Assembly: GCF_001524445.2 (NCBI RefSeq)
Contig: NZ_CP013417.1
Location: 682,001-746,000, forward strand
DNA from: Burkholderia savannae
GTDB lineage: Bacteria > Pseudomonadota > Gammaproteobacteria > Burkholderiales > Burkholderiaceae
Length of the DNA: 64,000 nt
Direction of reading: 5' to 3'
The translations under genes were made by a program, and so were the position numbers. Under the pieces are notes generated by a model. The model was given only the letters and a program-made list of their open reading frames with translations, had not been told where the DNA came from and did not search any database. Shown piece by piece: positions 37,529 through 46,592 of the stretch (its first letter is position 1; each line of letters begins with the position of its first letter).

Positions 37529-38761
37529 TTACTTCGCGTCCTCGAGGCGGATCGTCCCCTTCAGATGCAGGGACTCGCCGTTGCGATGCGCGATGTTCGT
37601 GTAGACGACGCCGTTCTCGAAATCTTCGACGTGCACGACGTTGTCACCGCTCTTCGGCTCGTGCCAATAGACCATGAATACTTGCGGCCGGATCTGCGTC
37701 GCCTTGTATTCGACGGTGTCGGTCGCGCCTTGGTACTGGCCGGACGTGCCGACGAACGTCATCGTGTGGTCGTCCTTGAAGTCGAGGCGAAAGCCGATGT
37801 CGCCGAACTGCACGAGCGCCTTCCTCCCCGCGGCCGGGAAGGCGGACGCCGCGCCGGCGACGGGCCATTGCATCTCGCCCTTGATGACCTTCGCGCTCAT
37901 TTCGAGCGACGACACGTCGGCGAGGTTCGGATAGCGCGCCTTCATCGCGGCGATCAGCTCCGCGGAATTTTTCGCTTTCGGGGCTTCCGCGTCGAACGCG
38001 ACCAGATAATCGCGCGTGAACTTCACGGACGCGAGCGTGTACGGTTCGCTGCCGTCCGAATTCGCGAGGTAGTGGCCGGGCACGACGAGTTTCGGATGCA
38101 GCGCCGCGATCCTGTCGAGCGTCTTGATCCAGTTGCGGCGCGATTCCGGCGTCTGCGTATCGGCGATCCACACGTGGATGTTCGCCGCGACCGGAATGCC
38201 GCCGATGACCGCGCGCGCGGACGGGATCGACACGAACGTGCGGTCGGGCGACGCGCCGTCGAGCCCGACGATGCGCAGCTCGTGACCGTCGAGCGTCAGC
38301 TTGTCGCCCTTGAGCGGCTGCGGCACGACGAGCGAGCGCGGCGCGTTGTCCTTCAGGATCGGCCCCCAGTACGCGAGCTTGTCGTCCTTGTTCGCCCGGA
38401 TTGCGGCGACCGTCTGCGGCGTCGCGACGATCTTCGCATCCGGGAACGCGGCCTTGATCGTATCGAGGCCGAAGTAGTAGTCCGGATCGCTGTGGCTCAC
38501 GTAGACGAGCTTGAGCGGCTTGCCGGTCGCCTTGATCTTGTTGACGAGGGCTTCGGCGTCGTTGCGCTGGAACTGTGCGTCGATGAGGATCGTGCCGGTC
38601 TTGCCGGTGACGATTTCCGACGACACGGGAAAGAGGCTTTTCTCGCCGGGGTTGTAGACGTCGATCTGAAGCGGTGCGGCGGCGTCCGCCGCATGAGATG
38701 GGCTTGCGCCGAACAAGGAAGCGGCTGCGGCGGCGAGCGCCACGAGGGAGCGCTTGAACAT
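37529..38761 (-). CDS. Secreted metallo-beta-lactamase-fold protein with MoaF-like C-terminal domain
   Basis: A 410-residue exported protein. A signal peptide (SLVALAAAAASLFGASPSHA) is followed by a metallo-beta-lactamase fold whose usual HxHxDH motif reads SHSDPDYYFG, keeping only part of the metal ligands. VVPGHYLANSDG supplies a further His. From about residue 300 a second beta-rich domain (FGDIGFRLDFKDDHTMTFVG, VFMVYWHEPKSGDNVVHVED) resembles MoaF-like lipocalin folds. Function is uncertain. The gene diverges from an HxlR regulator, probably its controller. The ATG at 38761 gives the proper signal peptide. Confidence 0.8.
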   Translation of the reverse strand: MFKRSLVALAAAAASLFGASPSHAADAAAPLQIDVYNPGEKSLFPVSSEIVTGKTGTILIDAQFQRNDAEALVNKIKATGKPLKLVYVSHSDPDYYFGLDTIKAAFPDAKIVATPQTVAAIRANKDDKLAYWGPILKDNAPRSLVVPQPLKGDKLTLDGHELRIVGLDGASPDRTFVSIPSARAVIGGIPVAANIHVWIADTQTPESRRNWIKTLDRIAALHPKLVVPGHYLANSDGSEPYTLASVKFTRDYLVAFDAEAPKAKNSAELIAAMKARYPNLADVSSLEMSAKVIKGEMQWPVAGAASAFPAAGRKALVQFGDIGFRLDFKDDHTMTFVGTSGQYQGATDTVEYKATQIRPQVFMVYWHEPKSGDNVVHVEDFENGVVYTNIAHRNGESLHLKGTIRLEDAK

Positions 38762-39025
38762 GAAGGATTCCCTGAGAGTATTGGTTTTGTGAAGGCGACG
38801 CGTGGGCAAGCGATGCGGCGTCGTCGAAGCAGGACGGTATCATCGAATCGGAATCTGGGCGCGTCACCTCGCTGAAAAGTTAGCAAAACGAATCGACAAA
38901 TCGACACGGCACCGGCTGCGTTGCCGGTCGTCCCGAAAACCGGAAGCCTTGCGCCGCGCGCGTCGCGCGACGGAAGCGAACCGTCGTGCAATTGGTGCTA
39001 GTATCTGCGGAACAGGTAGTTACCG

Positions 39026-39490
39026 GTGGAAACTATAGACTGGATGGCAACGATGAGGAAGAACGCACCGAAAGGTGAGCAGATTACCGAGAGGAAACCT
39101 TCGCTTCTCGACGCGCTGCGCAAGGGTAACGTGTACGCGTCGGAATGCCCGACGCGGCTTGTGCTCGATCGCATCGCGGACAAATGGACCGTGCTGATCC
39201 TCGCGCTGCTGTCGCATCAGCCGCTGCGCTTCAACACGTTGTTGCGGCACATCGAAGGCTTGTCGCAGAAGGTGCTGTCGCAAACGCTCAAGCGGCTGGA
39301 GCGGGACGGTCTCGTCGCCCGCACCGTTTACGCGACGGTGCCGGTATCGGTCGAATATGCGCTGACGCCGCTCGGCCACACGCTCGCGCATTCGATCTCG
39401 CCGATCATCGTGTGGGCGGAGACGCACATCGACGCCGTGCTCGACGCGCGCACGGCCTATGACGCCCAGAAAAGCGGCGCGACCGACTGA
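39026..39490 (+). CDS. HxlR-family transcriptional regulator
   Basis: A small winged-helix regulator. The single family domain shows CPTRLVLDRIADKWTVLILA, LRFNTLLRHIEGLSQKVLSQ and LKRLERDGLVARTVYATVPV. HxlR proteins sense electrophiles or redox state, often through the Cys before PTR. The frame opens with GTG at 39026, but ATG codons at 39044 and 39053 are equally possible; the family N-terminus does not decide. The divergent neighbour is the metallo-beta-lactamase-fold gene, with 264 bases between. Confidence 0.87.
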   Translation: METIDWMATMRKNAPKGEQITERKPSLLDALRKGNVYASECPTRLVLDRIADKWTVLILALLSHQPLRFNTLLRHIEGLSQKVLSQTLKRLERDGLVARTVYATVPVSVEYALTPLGHTLAHSISPIIVWAETHIDAVLDARTAYDAQKSGATD

Positions 39491-40227
39491 GCGATCGCAA
39501 GCGTTCGGCCGGTTCGTAATCGGCGCCGCGAAATATCGAGAAAAATAAATGCCGGCGCAATGTGATTTTTATTCCCGACTGATGTTTTTTCTGGCGAATC
39601 GAAACAACGCCATTGTTTCCTGCATCGTACGAAACGAGCGAAAAATGCGGAAAGGGTTGCTTTGATGCGCCGCGTCATTCATCATGCTTGCGAGAAAGCA
39701 ACGCGAAAGCTGTTCGATCGGAATTTGACATCGCCAAGTACGACGTTTGAAAAAACGTTGAGAACATTGAGTGGTCGAGGTTTGTCGTGGCTCGGATGTT
39801 TGGAACCATGTGTCGGTTTACACGGCCCATTCATCGGATCATAGTCATGGCAAATAAAGCAGCACGATAACTACGAGCGTACTTACGGAGACTGAGGATG
39901 ATACGCACATACGAGGGGTCGGCGGAGCAGTTGTCTTTTCAAATTCCCATTCGGGCAGTCGTCGCGCGCATTGCTTTCCCGCGCAATCGCATCGCTAATT
40001 AGCCGTCGATATTCATTCAATTTCCGCTTGAGGGCGCCGCATCGCCATGCCGCGCCGCGAATCGGCGCGCGCATTGAATTCCGCGGGTCGATTCCGCACT
40101 GACCGCGCGTTCGCGGCCAAGCGTCGCGAATCGCCGCGTCGCCAGTCGGCGACACCGAGATACCAACCATCCGGCGGGCGGTAAGGTCACGCCGGACGAG
40201 ACCGGATTCGATCAAAAAGGAGGGGTG
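39491..40227. other. Intergenic region upstream of the envelope cluster
   Basis: These 737 bases carry no gene I can support. The first half is A/T-richer than the surroundings. A strong AAGGAGG ribosome site at its end serves the first lipoprotein gene. The promoter of the envelope cluster presumably lies here. Confidence 0.55.
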
Positions 40228-41826
40228 ATGTTTTGCATTCCTAATCTTCGCGCTGCCGTGCTGTCCTGTGTGGTCGCCGCGATGCCGTTCGTCGCCGGCT
40301 GCGGCGGCGGCGACGATCCCAGCCCGATACAGGTCGGGCAATGTTCGGGCGGCTCGTGCCCGCCGAGCGGCCCGAGCACGACGCCGCCCACGGTGACGAA
40401 GCTCTGCCCCGACGCACTCGATTACTCGACGACGTACACGGGCGGGTCGGGCAGCGGCGAATACGTGAAGGTCAAGTTCGATACCGCGAAGAAGACGTAT
40501 CAGATGCAGTTCGTCGCGTCGTCGGTGCCGACGTCGGCGGGGCAGATCAACAACACGCGCGCCGGTCTCACGATCAACGGCACGTTCCACAACGCAACGG
40601 GCCTGCCGACCGCCGAGCAGAACCGTTGTGCGTTCGTGCTCGACAACGGCGCGACGAGCGACGGCGCCTATTCGGTGACGATCAACCGAGCCGATCCGCC
40701 GATGCTGTTCGTCGGCATGGGCGTCGTGGGCGGCGGCATTCCGGGCGCGACGGTCGCGTTCTCGGGCCTTCAGCTGTTTCCCGGCTTCACGATAGGCACG
40801 GTGCCGTCGCGCACGTTCGATTTCTATCCGTTCATCGGTTTTACGGACACCGAAACGGATTTCACGAAAGTAGCGGGCGCCTACAACGAAGTCGGCGTGC
40901 ACCTGCTGCCGACGGGCACGTCGTTCCAGACGGCCGCGCCGCAAGGCTGGCAGCCCGATGTCGTGAACTGGACTCAGACGCTCAATGCGGACGGCTCGTG
41001 CACGATCACGCCGGGCAGCGACTACTCGTGCCGCACGACCGGCACGCCCTGGACGCTGCGCACGAACGCGGACGGCTCGCCCGACAACGTGTTCGTGAGC
41101 CATCCGCAACCGAACCAGCCGTATCCGTCCGCGGGGCAGGGGCAGCCGCTCGTGATCATCACGCCGAGCCAGGCGCAGGGCGTGATGATCGTCGGCAAGC
41201 TCAACGGCCGGCTCGTGCCAGTCGTCATTCGCGTCGGCTACGCGAACGTCAACGCGGGCAATCCGCTCGCGTCGGTCGCCGATGCGGAGATCGGCATCTC
41301 GGTGCTCGCGCCCGTCACGCCGCTCGCGGCGAATTCGCTGCAAGGCGGCTTCATCGGCGCGACGAGCGCGGTTGCGTGCGGCGTCGTGAGCTTCGGCGGC
41401 ACTTCGAACGCGCCCGCCAACAGCGGCTCCGCGTTCGACAACACGACGCCTCATCCCGAATTGCCCGGCACGTATCACGACGGCTTCTTCTATCCGTCCG
41501 CCGGAAACTGCACGGACGGCTCGGCCGTGTCGACGCTCGCGGCGAACTATACGTCGACGCTGTTCCAGGGCGCGACTGCGGCATTTCTCGATCCGATGAC
41601 GTCGTCCGTGAGCTCGCAGTTCTCGCTCGATTACACGCAGACGACGCCCGGCAAGATCAAGGTGACGGCGACGCGCGACTTCAATGCGCAAGGCAGCACG
41701 GGCGCGGTCGCGATCTTCAAGAAAGGCGACTACGGCTGGCTCATCAAGGTCGGCGACGTGTACGGAATGGTCGTCAACAACAGCCAGTACAACCCGTTCT
41801 TCACGGTCGGCGCATTCGTTCAGTAA
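40228..41826 (+). CDS. DUF2957-like lipoprotein of unknown function (paralogue A)
   Basis: A 532-residue lipoprotein: lipobox FVAGC with Cys25, then GGGDD. The mature part is beta-rich and Ser/Thr/Gly-rich, with blocks YTGGSGSGEYVKVKFDTAKK, YPFIGFTDTETDFTKVAGAY, GVMIVGKLNGRLVPVVIRVG and the extreme C-terminus NPFFTVGAFVQ. The next gene encodes a shorter paralogue with all of these blocks. I associate this pattern with the Burkholderia family DUF2957; no function is known. Start is ATG at 40228, 4 bases after AAGGAGG. Confidence 0.8.
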   Translation: MFCIPNLRAAVLSCVVAAMPFVAGCGGGDDPSPIQVGQCSGGSCPPSGPSTTPPTVTKLCPDALDYSTTYTGGSGSGEYVKVKFDTAKKTYQMQFVASSVPTSAGQINNTRAGLTINGTFHNATGLPTAEQNRCAFVLDNGATSDGAYSVTINRADPPMLFVGMGVVGGGIPGATVAFSGLQLFPGFTIGTVPSRTFDFYPFIGFTDTETDFTKVAGAYNEVGVHLLPTGTSFQTAAPQGWQPDVVNWTQTLNADGSCTITPGSDYSCRTTGTPWTLRTNADGSPDNVFVSHPQPNQPYPSAGQGQPLVIITPSQAQGVMIVGKLNGRLVPVVIRVGYANVNAGNPLASVADAEIGISVLAPVTPLAANSLQGGFIGATSAVACGVVSFGGTSNAPANSGSAFDNTTPHPELPGTYHDGFFYPSAGNCTDGSAVSTLAANYTSTLFQGATAAFLDPMTSSVSSQFSLDYTQTTPGKIKVTATRDFNAQGSTGAVAIFKKGDYGWLIKVGDVYGMVVNNSQYNPFFTVGAFVQ

Positions 41827-41837
41827 AGCATGACATG

Positions 41838-41860
41838 GCGGCGGCGCCGGGCGCCGCCGC
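41838..41860 (+). other. Intercistronic GC-rich hairpin
   Basis: Perfect arms GCGGCGGCGC and GCGCCGCCGC flank CGG in the 59-base gap between the two paralogous lipoprotein genes. No T-run follows, so it is more likely an mRNA-stability or partial-attenuation element than a terminator. Confidence 0.45.
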
Positions 41861-41885
41861 GGACTTCACGATATCGAGGATTCCT

Positions 41886-43139
41886 ATGTATTGGAGAAAA
41901 TCGCTGGCCGCCGCCGTACTGGCTCCCGTCCTGACCGCCTGCGGCGGCGGGGACGATCCGCCGCCCGCGCCCGTCGTCCGTCTGTGCCCGAAGACGATCG
42001 ATTACAACACCGTGTTCACGGGCGGCTCGGGTTCGGGCGAACTGGTCCGCGTGCAGCTCGACACGACGAAGATGACGTTTCAGATCACGTATCTGGCGTC
42101 GCCGGTGCCGGCGGCGACGGGCACCGTGCAGCCGACGCGCGATACGCCGCCGAACAACGTCGTGACGGGCACGCTGACGGACGAAACGGGGCTGCCGACC
42201 GAAAAGCTGAATCAGTGCACGTTCCGGCTGAACAACGCGAGCCTCGATCCGAACCGTCCGGCGCGGGTGTTTCTCGGCGAAGGCGTGCTGGGCGGCGCGA
42301 TACCCGGCGCGACGATCCAGTTCGGCGGCGTGATCGGCGTCGGCCAGATTCCGAAGACGACGTTCCCTTACTACCCGTTCATCAGCTTCTCCGATCAGGA
42401 GACCGATCTTTCGAAGATCGCGGGCAACTACAACCAGCTCGGCTATCACCAGGTGCCGTCGCAAAACTTCGCGCCGGCGGCGGTCGACGCGAAGGTCACG
42501 ATCAACGCGGACGGCACGTACGTCGAGACTGACAACTTCGGCAAGAAGAACGGCGGCCAGCCGCTCGCATCGAGCGCGACCGTCAATCAGAAACTGACGC
42601 TGCGCGCGGACGCGCCGGCGTTCCAGTCGCTCAACTATCAGCCGCAGATTGCGGCGACGCTGCCGTCGCTCGATCCGACGAAGGCGGGCAAGGGCATCCT
42701 GATCGTTGGCAAGCTGCGCAATCAGCTGGTGCCGATCTTCATCCGCACCGGCGCGGCGAATGCCGACCTGACGCAAGGCTCGCCCGTCGCGGACGACGAA
42801 TCAGGGATCTCGATCCTCAGCCCGCAGGCGACGATCGCGTCGGGCTCGCAGAACGGCGAGTACACGGGGGTCGACAGCGTGCTCGACTACCGTGCGACGG
42901 CGCTCGTCGGCGCGCAGGCGACGCTGCTCGATCCGTTCCATGCGTCGCAGGTCGCGCTCACGCGCTCGCTCGATCTCGATTACACGCAGGCCGTGCCGGG
43001 CGTCGTCACGACGGTCCAGACGAATGCCGCGTCGGGGCCGCCTACCGGCAAGTTCATCTTCACGGGCGGCGTGTTCGGCTTTCTCGACATGAGCGACGTC
43101 AACAACCCGTATTTCACGGTGGGCGCGTTCGTGCAGTGA
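41886..43139 (+). CDS. DUF2957-like lipoprotein of unknown function (paralogue B)
   Basis: This lipoprotein of 417 residues is a shorter paralogue of the upstream protein. The lipobox is LTAC with Cys19, then GGGDD. Shared blocks are FTGGSGSGELVRVQLDTTKM, YPFISFSDQETDLSKIAGNY, GILIVGKLRNQLVPIFIRTG, GISILSP and the C-terminal NPYFTVGAFVQ. It lacks about 115 residues found in paralogue A, notably the Cys-containing loops. The pair probably arose by tandem duplication and then diverged strongly. Confidence 0.8.
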   Translation: MYWRKSLAAAVLAPVLTACGGGDDPPPAPVVRLCPKTIDYNTVFTGGSGSGELVRVQLDTTKMTFQITYLASPVPAATGTVQPTRDTPPNNVVTGTLTDETGLPTEKLNQCTFRLNNASLDPNRPARVFLGEGVLGGAIPGATIQFGGVIGVGQIPKTTFPYYPFISFSDQETDLSKIAGNYNQLGYHQVPSQNFAPAAVDAKVTINADGTYVETDNFGKKNGGQPLASSATVNQKLTLRADAPAFQSLNYQPQIAATLPSLDPTKAGKGILIVGKLRNQLVPIFIRTGAANADLTQGSPVADDESGISILSPQATIASGSQNGEYTGVDSVLDYRATALVGAQATLLDPFHASQVALTRSLDLDYTQAVPGVVTTVQTNAASGPPTGKFIFTGGVFGFLDMSDVNNPYFTVGAFVQ

Positions 43140-43217
43140 GCGCCGCGCGCAACAGGAGACACACGGCGACGCGCGGCTTGCAGCCCGCGTCGACCGACCG
43201 GAGTATCAGGAGACTTC

Positions 43218-44042
43218 ATGAAGAAGCTGATTGCCGCGTGCGTCGTTGCCGGTGCATCGACGAGCGCTTTCGCGCAGGGGGCGGGCGATTTGGTCGCGAC
43301 GCTCGGCTGGCTGCACGTGATGCCGCAGGATTCGACCAACGGCCTCACCACCAACGTCGTCAATTCGCCGATCAACGGGCCGCTGCGGCTGCCGGGATCG
43401 TTCACGTCACCGGGCACGAGCCTCACGGTCAACAACGCGGACACGGTAGGCCTCACGTTCACGTACTTCTTCACCGACCATATCGCGGTGACGTCCGTGC
43501 TCGGGATTCCGCCGGAGTTCGCACTGACGGGGCATGGCGTCATCCGGCCGCCCGGTCCGTCCGGATCGCTCGGCAGCGTCGATCTCGGCAATCCGGCGAA
43601 TCAGCCCGCCGTGAAAAATGCGCGGCAATGGAGCCCGACGATCATCTTGAACTACTACTTCAATTCGCCGACCGCGAAGTTCCGGCCGTTCGTCGGCATC
43701 GGCGTGGCGTACAGCTGGTTCTCGAACATCGAGCTCAACGGCAATTTCGCGAAGGACATCAACGACAACCTCGGCAGCGTGCTCGCGGCGGGCGCCGGCA
43801 AGCCGGGGCCGACGTCGGTCGAGGGGAAGGCTTCGTCGTCGTTCACGCCGGTCTACAACCTCGGCGCGAGCTATGCGTTCGCGAAGAACTGGGCGCTGAC
43901 GGCGACGCTGTCGTACATGCCGCTCAAGACGTACTCGTCGCTCGTCATCAAGGCGGCCGACGGCACGACGCTCGCGACGACGCGCACGCGGCTGAAGGCC
44001 GATCCGCTCATCACGTTCGTCGGGATTTCCTACAAGTTCTGA
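43218..44042 (+). CDS. OmpW-family outer-membrane protein
   Basis: This 274-residue small beta-barrel has a signal peptide (MKKLIAACVVAGASTSAFA). OmpW features are GLTFTYFFTDHIAVTSVLGI, PTIILNYYFNSPTAKFRPFV, GIGVAYSWFSNIELN and a C-terminal strand ending FVGISYKF with terminal Phe. OmpW barrels pass small hydrophobic molecules across the outer membrane. Lying 78 bases after the lipoprotein pair and in the same direction, it is probably part of the same transcript, suggesting a shared hydrophobic ligand. Confidence 0.9.
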   Translation: MKKLIAACVVAGASTSAFAQGAGDLVATLGWLHVMPQDSTNGLTTNVVNSPINGPLRLPGSFTSPGTSLTVNNADTVGLTFTYFFTDHIAVTSVLGIPPEFALTGHGVIRPPGPSGSLGSVDLGNPANQPAVKNARQWSPTIILNYYFNSPTAKFRPFVGIGVAYSWFSNIELNGNFAKDINDNLGSVLAAGAGKPGPTSVEGKASSSFTPVYNLGASYAFAKNWALTATLSYMPLKTYSSLVIKAADGTTLATTRTRLKADPLITFVGISYKF

Positions 44043-44157
44043 GCCATGGGCGCGCGGCGCCGGCGCCCGGGCTTCCTGTGACCGAGCGGTCGCGATTCGT
44101 CGGCTGCGACGTCACGTCACTGGCGGCATGCCGCCATTCGTCAAGTGAGGCAGACCC

Positions 44158-44673
44158 ATGCGTAACCGTAAATTTGTTCCGTTCGTTGTCGCGTTGGCAT
44201 TCGCAGCGGCCGCAGCTACGCCAGCGCTCGCCGTCACCGTATCTCGCGTCGACGGGCAGCCGATGAATCCGAACGGCGAGCCGTTCTCGGCGACGTCGTC
44301 TCCCAACGAAACGCTGCTGACCAAGGGCTCGATTTCCGCGAACTGCGTCGCGACGTTCAACGGCACGATCACGCCCGCGGGCATCGTCAACATCACGTCG
44401 ACGACGTTTACCGGCAGCAACAGCCTGTGCGGGCTCATCAAGGGCAGCGCGAGCGGCACGAGTCCGTGGACGGGCCAGGCCGACAGCGCGACGCAACTGA
44501 CGATCAACAACGCGCAGGTCAACGTGACGCTGCTCGGCCAGTGCGGCCCGAGCAAGATCGTCACGACGTGGAGCGATGCGAATTCGTCGCTGACCTTCAG
44601 CAATGCGGTGCTGACGCCGGACTGCAAGGTAACGGGGACGGTCGTGACGTCGCCGAAGTTCCGCGTGCAGTAA
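44158..44673 (+). CDS. Small secreted protein (possible PraB-like activator of alkane oxidation)
   Basis: A 171-residue exported protein with signal peptide (FVPFVVALAFAAAAATPALA). The mature part is Thr/Ser/Asn-rich and probably all-beta, with four Cys (SANCVATF, NSLCGLI, GQCGPSK, PDCKVTG) that could form two disulfides. Its length and style recall PraB-type secreted proteins linked to growth on alkanes, but I am unsure of this. It closes the cluster of two lipoproteins and OmpW. Confidence 0.7.
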   Translation: MRNRKFVPFVVALAFAAAAATPALAVTVSRVDGQPMNPNGEPFSATSSPNETLLTKGSISANCVATFNGTITPAGIVNITSTTFTGSNSLCGLIKGSASGTSPWTGQADSATQLTINNAQVNVTLLGQCGPSKIVTTWSDANSSLTFSNAVLTPDCKVTGTVVTSPKFRVQ

Positions 44674-45160
44674 TTCGCGTTCGTCGGGGTTCCTGCGTGC
44701 GGCGGCTCGTCGATCATGAGCCGCTGCGCGTGCATTGCGCGAACGCGGCCGCCAGGAGCCGCCGCGTTCGCGAGACGAAGTGCGACCGAAAGGCCGCCTG
44801 ACGCGAGGGCAGTCGCGCATGCCGTTATGCCGGGATGCGCGGCCCGGCGAGCATCGCGATCGCGCTGAAGGGGTGGGCGCGTGGGGCCGCGATGCGCGTC
44901 GCGCGATGCGTGCGCGGGTGGCGCGCAGGCGCGCGAAACGGGTGCGAAGGCGAAACAGCCGTCGCGCCGGCGTTTCGGAGCCCGATCGAAAGCGGGGCGG
45001 CCGTCGTCGAAAAGAATGGGGCGACGCGTTCGCGCATCGACGCGGCGCGCGGAGTCGAGCCTTCGACGCATGGGCGAAGGCGGCTCGTGCGCGACGTGCA
45101 GCGACAGTTGCCGTCGCCCGAGTGCGGACACGATCCGCATCGCTATTTCTCGGATGACCC
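44674..45160. other. Intergenic region
   Basis: I see no gene, terminator or repeat worth naming in these 487 bases between the envelope cluster and the next gene. Confidence 0.5.
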
Positions 45161-46177
45161 ATGCCTGACAATCATAATCATCGCGTCGACGCCCAAGGCC
45201 TGTCGCTCGGCAGCTTGCGCACGGCAGCATGGCTTCGGCATCTCCTCGATCATGCGGAGTGCTTCGCATCCTCGGCGGCGGCGAGCCGCGAGGCGCGCAT
45301 CGCAACCGCCGCGCGCGACACGCTCGCGCGGGCGGGCGCGAACGCGCGGCACGGCCCGGCGGCCGCCGCCGATCTTCTGAACGAACTGCTCGCGGCGCTG
45401 CAAGGCGGCGTGTCTGCGGACACGGCGCTCGCCACGGCTTTCGGCACATTCGAGCGCATGCCGACGAAGCGGCTGCTTGCGGCCGTGGATCGCCATCTGC
45501 CCGGTTCGAAAGCCGTGTTCGACGGCGCGTATGGCGTTGCCGACGCGTGCGGCTACGTCGGTCCCGAAATCGGCTGGGCCGCGCTCGACTCAATCGAGTT
45601 CGGCGTCGGGCGCGGGCTCGCCACGGACAGCGAAGTCGCCGAAGACGCGATGCGCGGTCTGGTGCGCTTCGACGGACGGGCGGCGGGCCGCGTGATCGAC
45701 CGTGCGATCGGACGCATGTGGGGCGCGGACGAAAAGAGCATCGACGCGATGGCCGCACTCGCGGCGTTTTCGGCAACGCTCGCGGCGAACGTGCCCATCA
45801 CGCTCGCCGCGTACGGCGGCGAACACAATGGCGTTGCGGCCGCGATTCGCGGCGAGCGACAGGATCTCGCTTCGACCGAGGGGCTGCTCGCCGCGCTCGC
45901 CGTCTGCCGGCTCGATCGCCTGACGGGCGCCGGCAGCTTCTGGGCGTGCTACCTGCTCGCGGGCGTGATGATCGCGGCGCCCGACATCGTGACCGCGATG
46001 GCTCGCCGCTTTCATGGCGACGCGCTGAACGCGTGGCTCGCTGCGCTTCTCGCCTCGCCCGCGCACAGCGAGGTCGGCGGTGCGGGCGCGGCTGCGCTTG
46101 CGCGGTTGTCCGCAACGATGAGCTTCACGTCGCGGTACAACCCGATCGTTCACACGAAGCGCAGATCGATGCGCTGA
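45161..46177 (+). CDS. Hypothetical helical protein
   Basis: This 338-residue protein is not recognised. It has no signal peptide. Predicted structure is almost all helical, Ala-rich, with possible repeats (RTAAWLRHLLDHAECFASSA, AAADLLNELLAALQGGVSAD, RLLAAVDRHLPGSKAVFDGA). Two moderately hydrophobic segments (ATLAANVPITLAAYG and FWACYLLAGVMIAAP) could be buried helices rather than membrane spans. Codon use is typical of the genome, so it is probably a real gene. No neighbour suggests a role. Confidence 0.7.
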   Translation: MPDNHNHRVDAQGLSLGSLRTAAWLRHLLDHAECFASSAAASREARIATAARDTLARAGANARHGPAAAADLLNELLAALQGGVSADTALATAFGTFERMPTKRLLAAVDRHLPGSKAVFDGAYGVADACGYVGPEIGWAALDSIEFGVGRGLATDSEVAEDAMRGLVRFDGRAAGRVIDRAIGRMWGADEKSIDAMAALAAFSATLAANVPITLAAYGGEHNGVAAAIRGERQDLASTEGLLAALAVCRLDRLTGAGSFWACYLLAGVMIAAPDIVTAMARRFHGDALNAWLAALLASPAHSEVGGAGAAALARLSATMSFTSRYNPIVHTKRRSMR

Positions 46178-46217
46178 GTGCCGAGCCGGCCGCGCGGGCG
46201 GCCCACGCGGTTCGCGC

Positions 46218-46382
46218 TCAGATCGACGGGCCGATCTTGCCGAAGTGTCTGCCGGCCGCTTGGCGGCGAAACGCGCCGGCGATGTCGTCGAGCGCGAACG
46301 TGCGATCGATCGCCGGCTTGATGCCGGTCGCATCGATCGTGCGCGCCACGTCGATCTGATCCTTCGTGCTTCTCGCGAGCCC
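46218..46382 (-). pseudogene. C-terminal remnant of a zinc-type alcohol dehydrogenase / quinone oxidoreductase
   Basis: Read on the minus strand, 54 codons and a stop spell a typical C-terminus of the medium-chain dehydrogenase family: STKDQIDVARTIDATGIKPA, then IDRTFALDDIAGAFRRQAAG, then RHFGKIGPSI. No start codon, nucleotide-binding domain or zinc site precedes it; upstream sequence on that strand breaks off. It is the tail of a lost gene. Confidence 0.7.
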
Positions 46383-46555
46383 TGTCGTCGGATCGCCGGG
46401 TGCGATGTTCGGCGCGCGATCTTGATGAAGATGTCCGTTTCGTGAACGGCATCGAATTCGTTCGATTTTTTTTGAGCGAAATCACGAACCTTGGGAGGAG
46501 TCAAGTCGACATTTTTTATTCAATTCAAAGTGCATTTCATGTGGAAGAAGAAAGA

Positions 46556-46592
46556 ATGTCGAGCGAATGAAATCGATATTTCATTTCGACAT
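46556..46592. promoter_or_regulatory. Long inverted repeat (operator or RNA hairpin candidate)
   Basis: The left arm ATGTCGA-gcg-AATGAAAT pairs with the right arm ATTTCATTTCGACAT around CGAT, perfect except for a 3-base bulge. The context is A/T-rich. No T-run follows, so it is not a typical terminator. Confidence 0.45.

Noticed and set aside
39662..39844. 60-codon open frame upstream of the envelope cluster
   Set aside because: Short, atypical codon use and no ribosome site.
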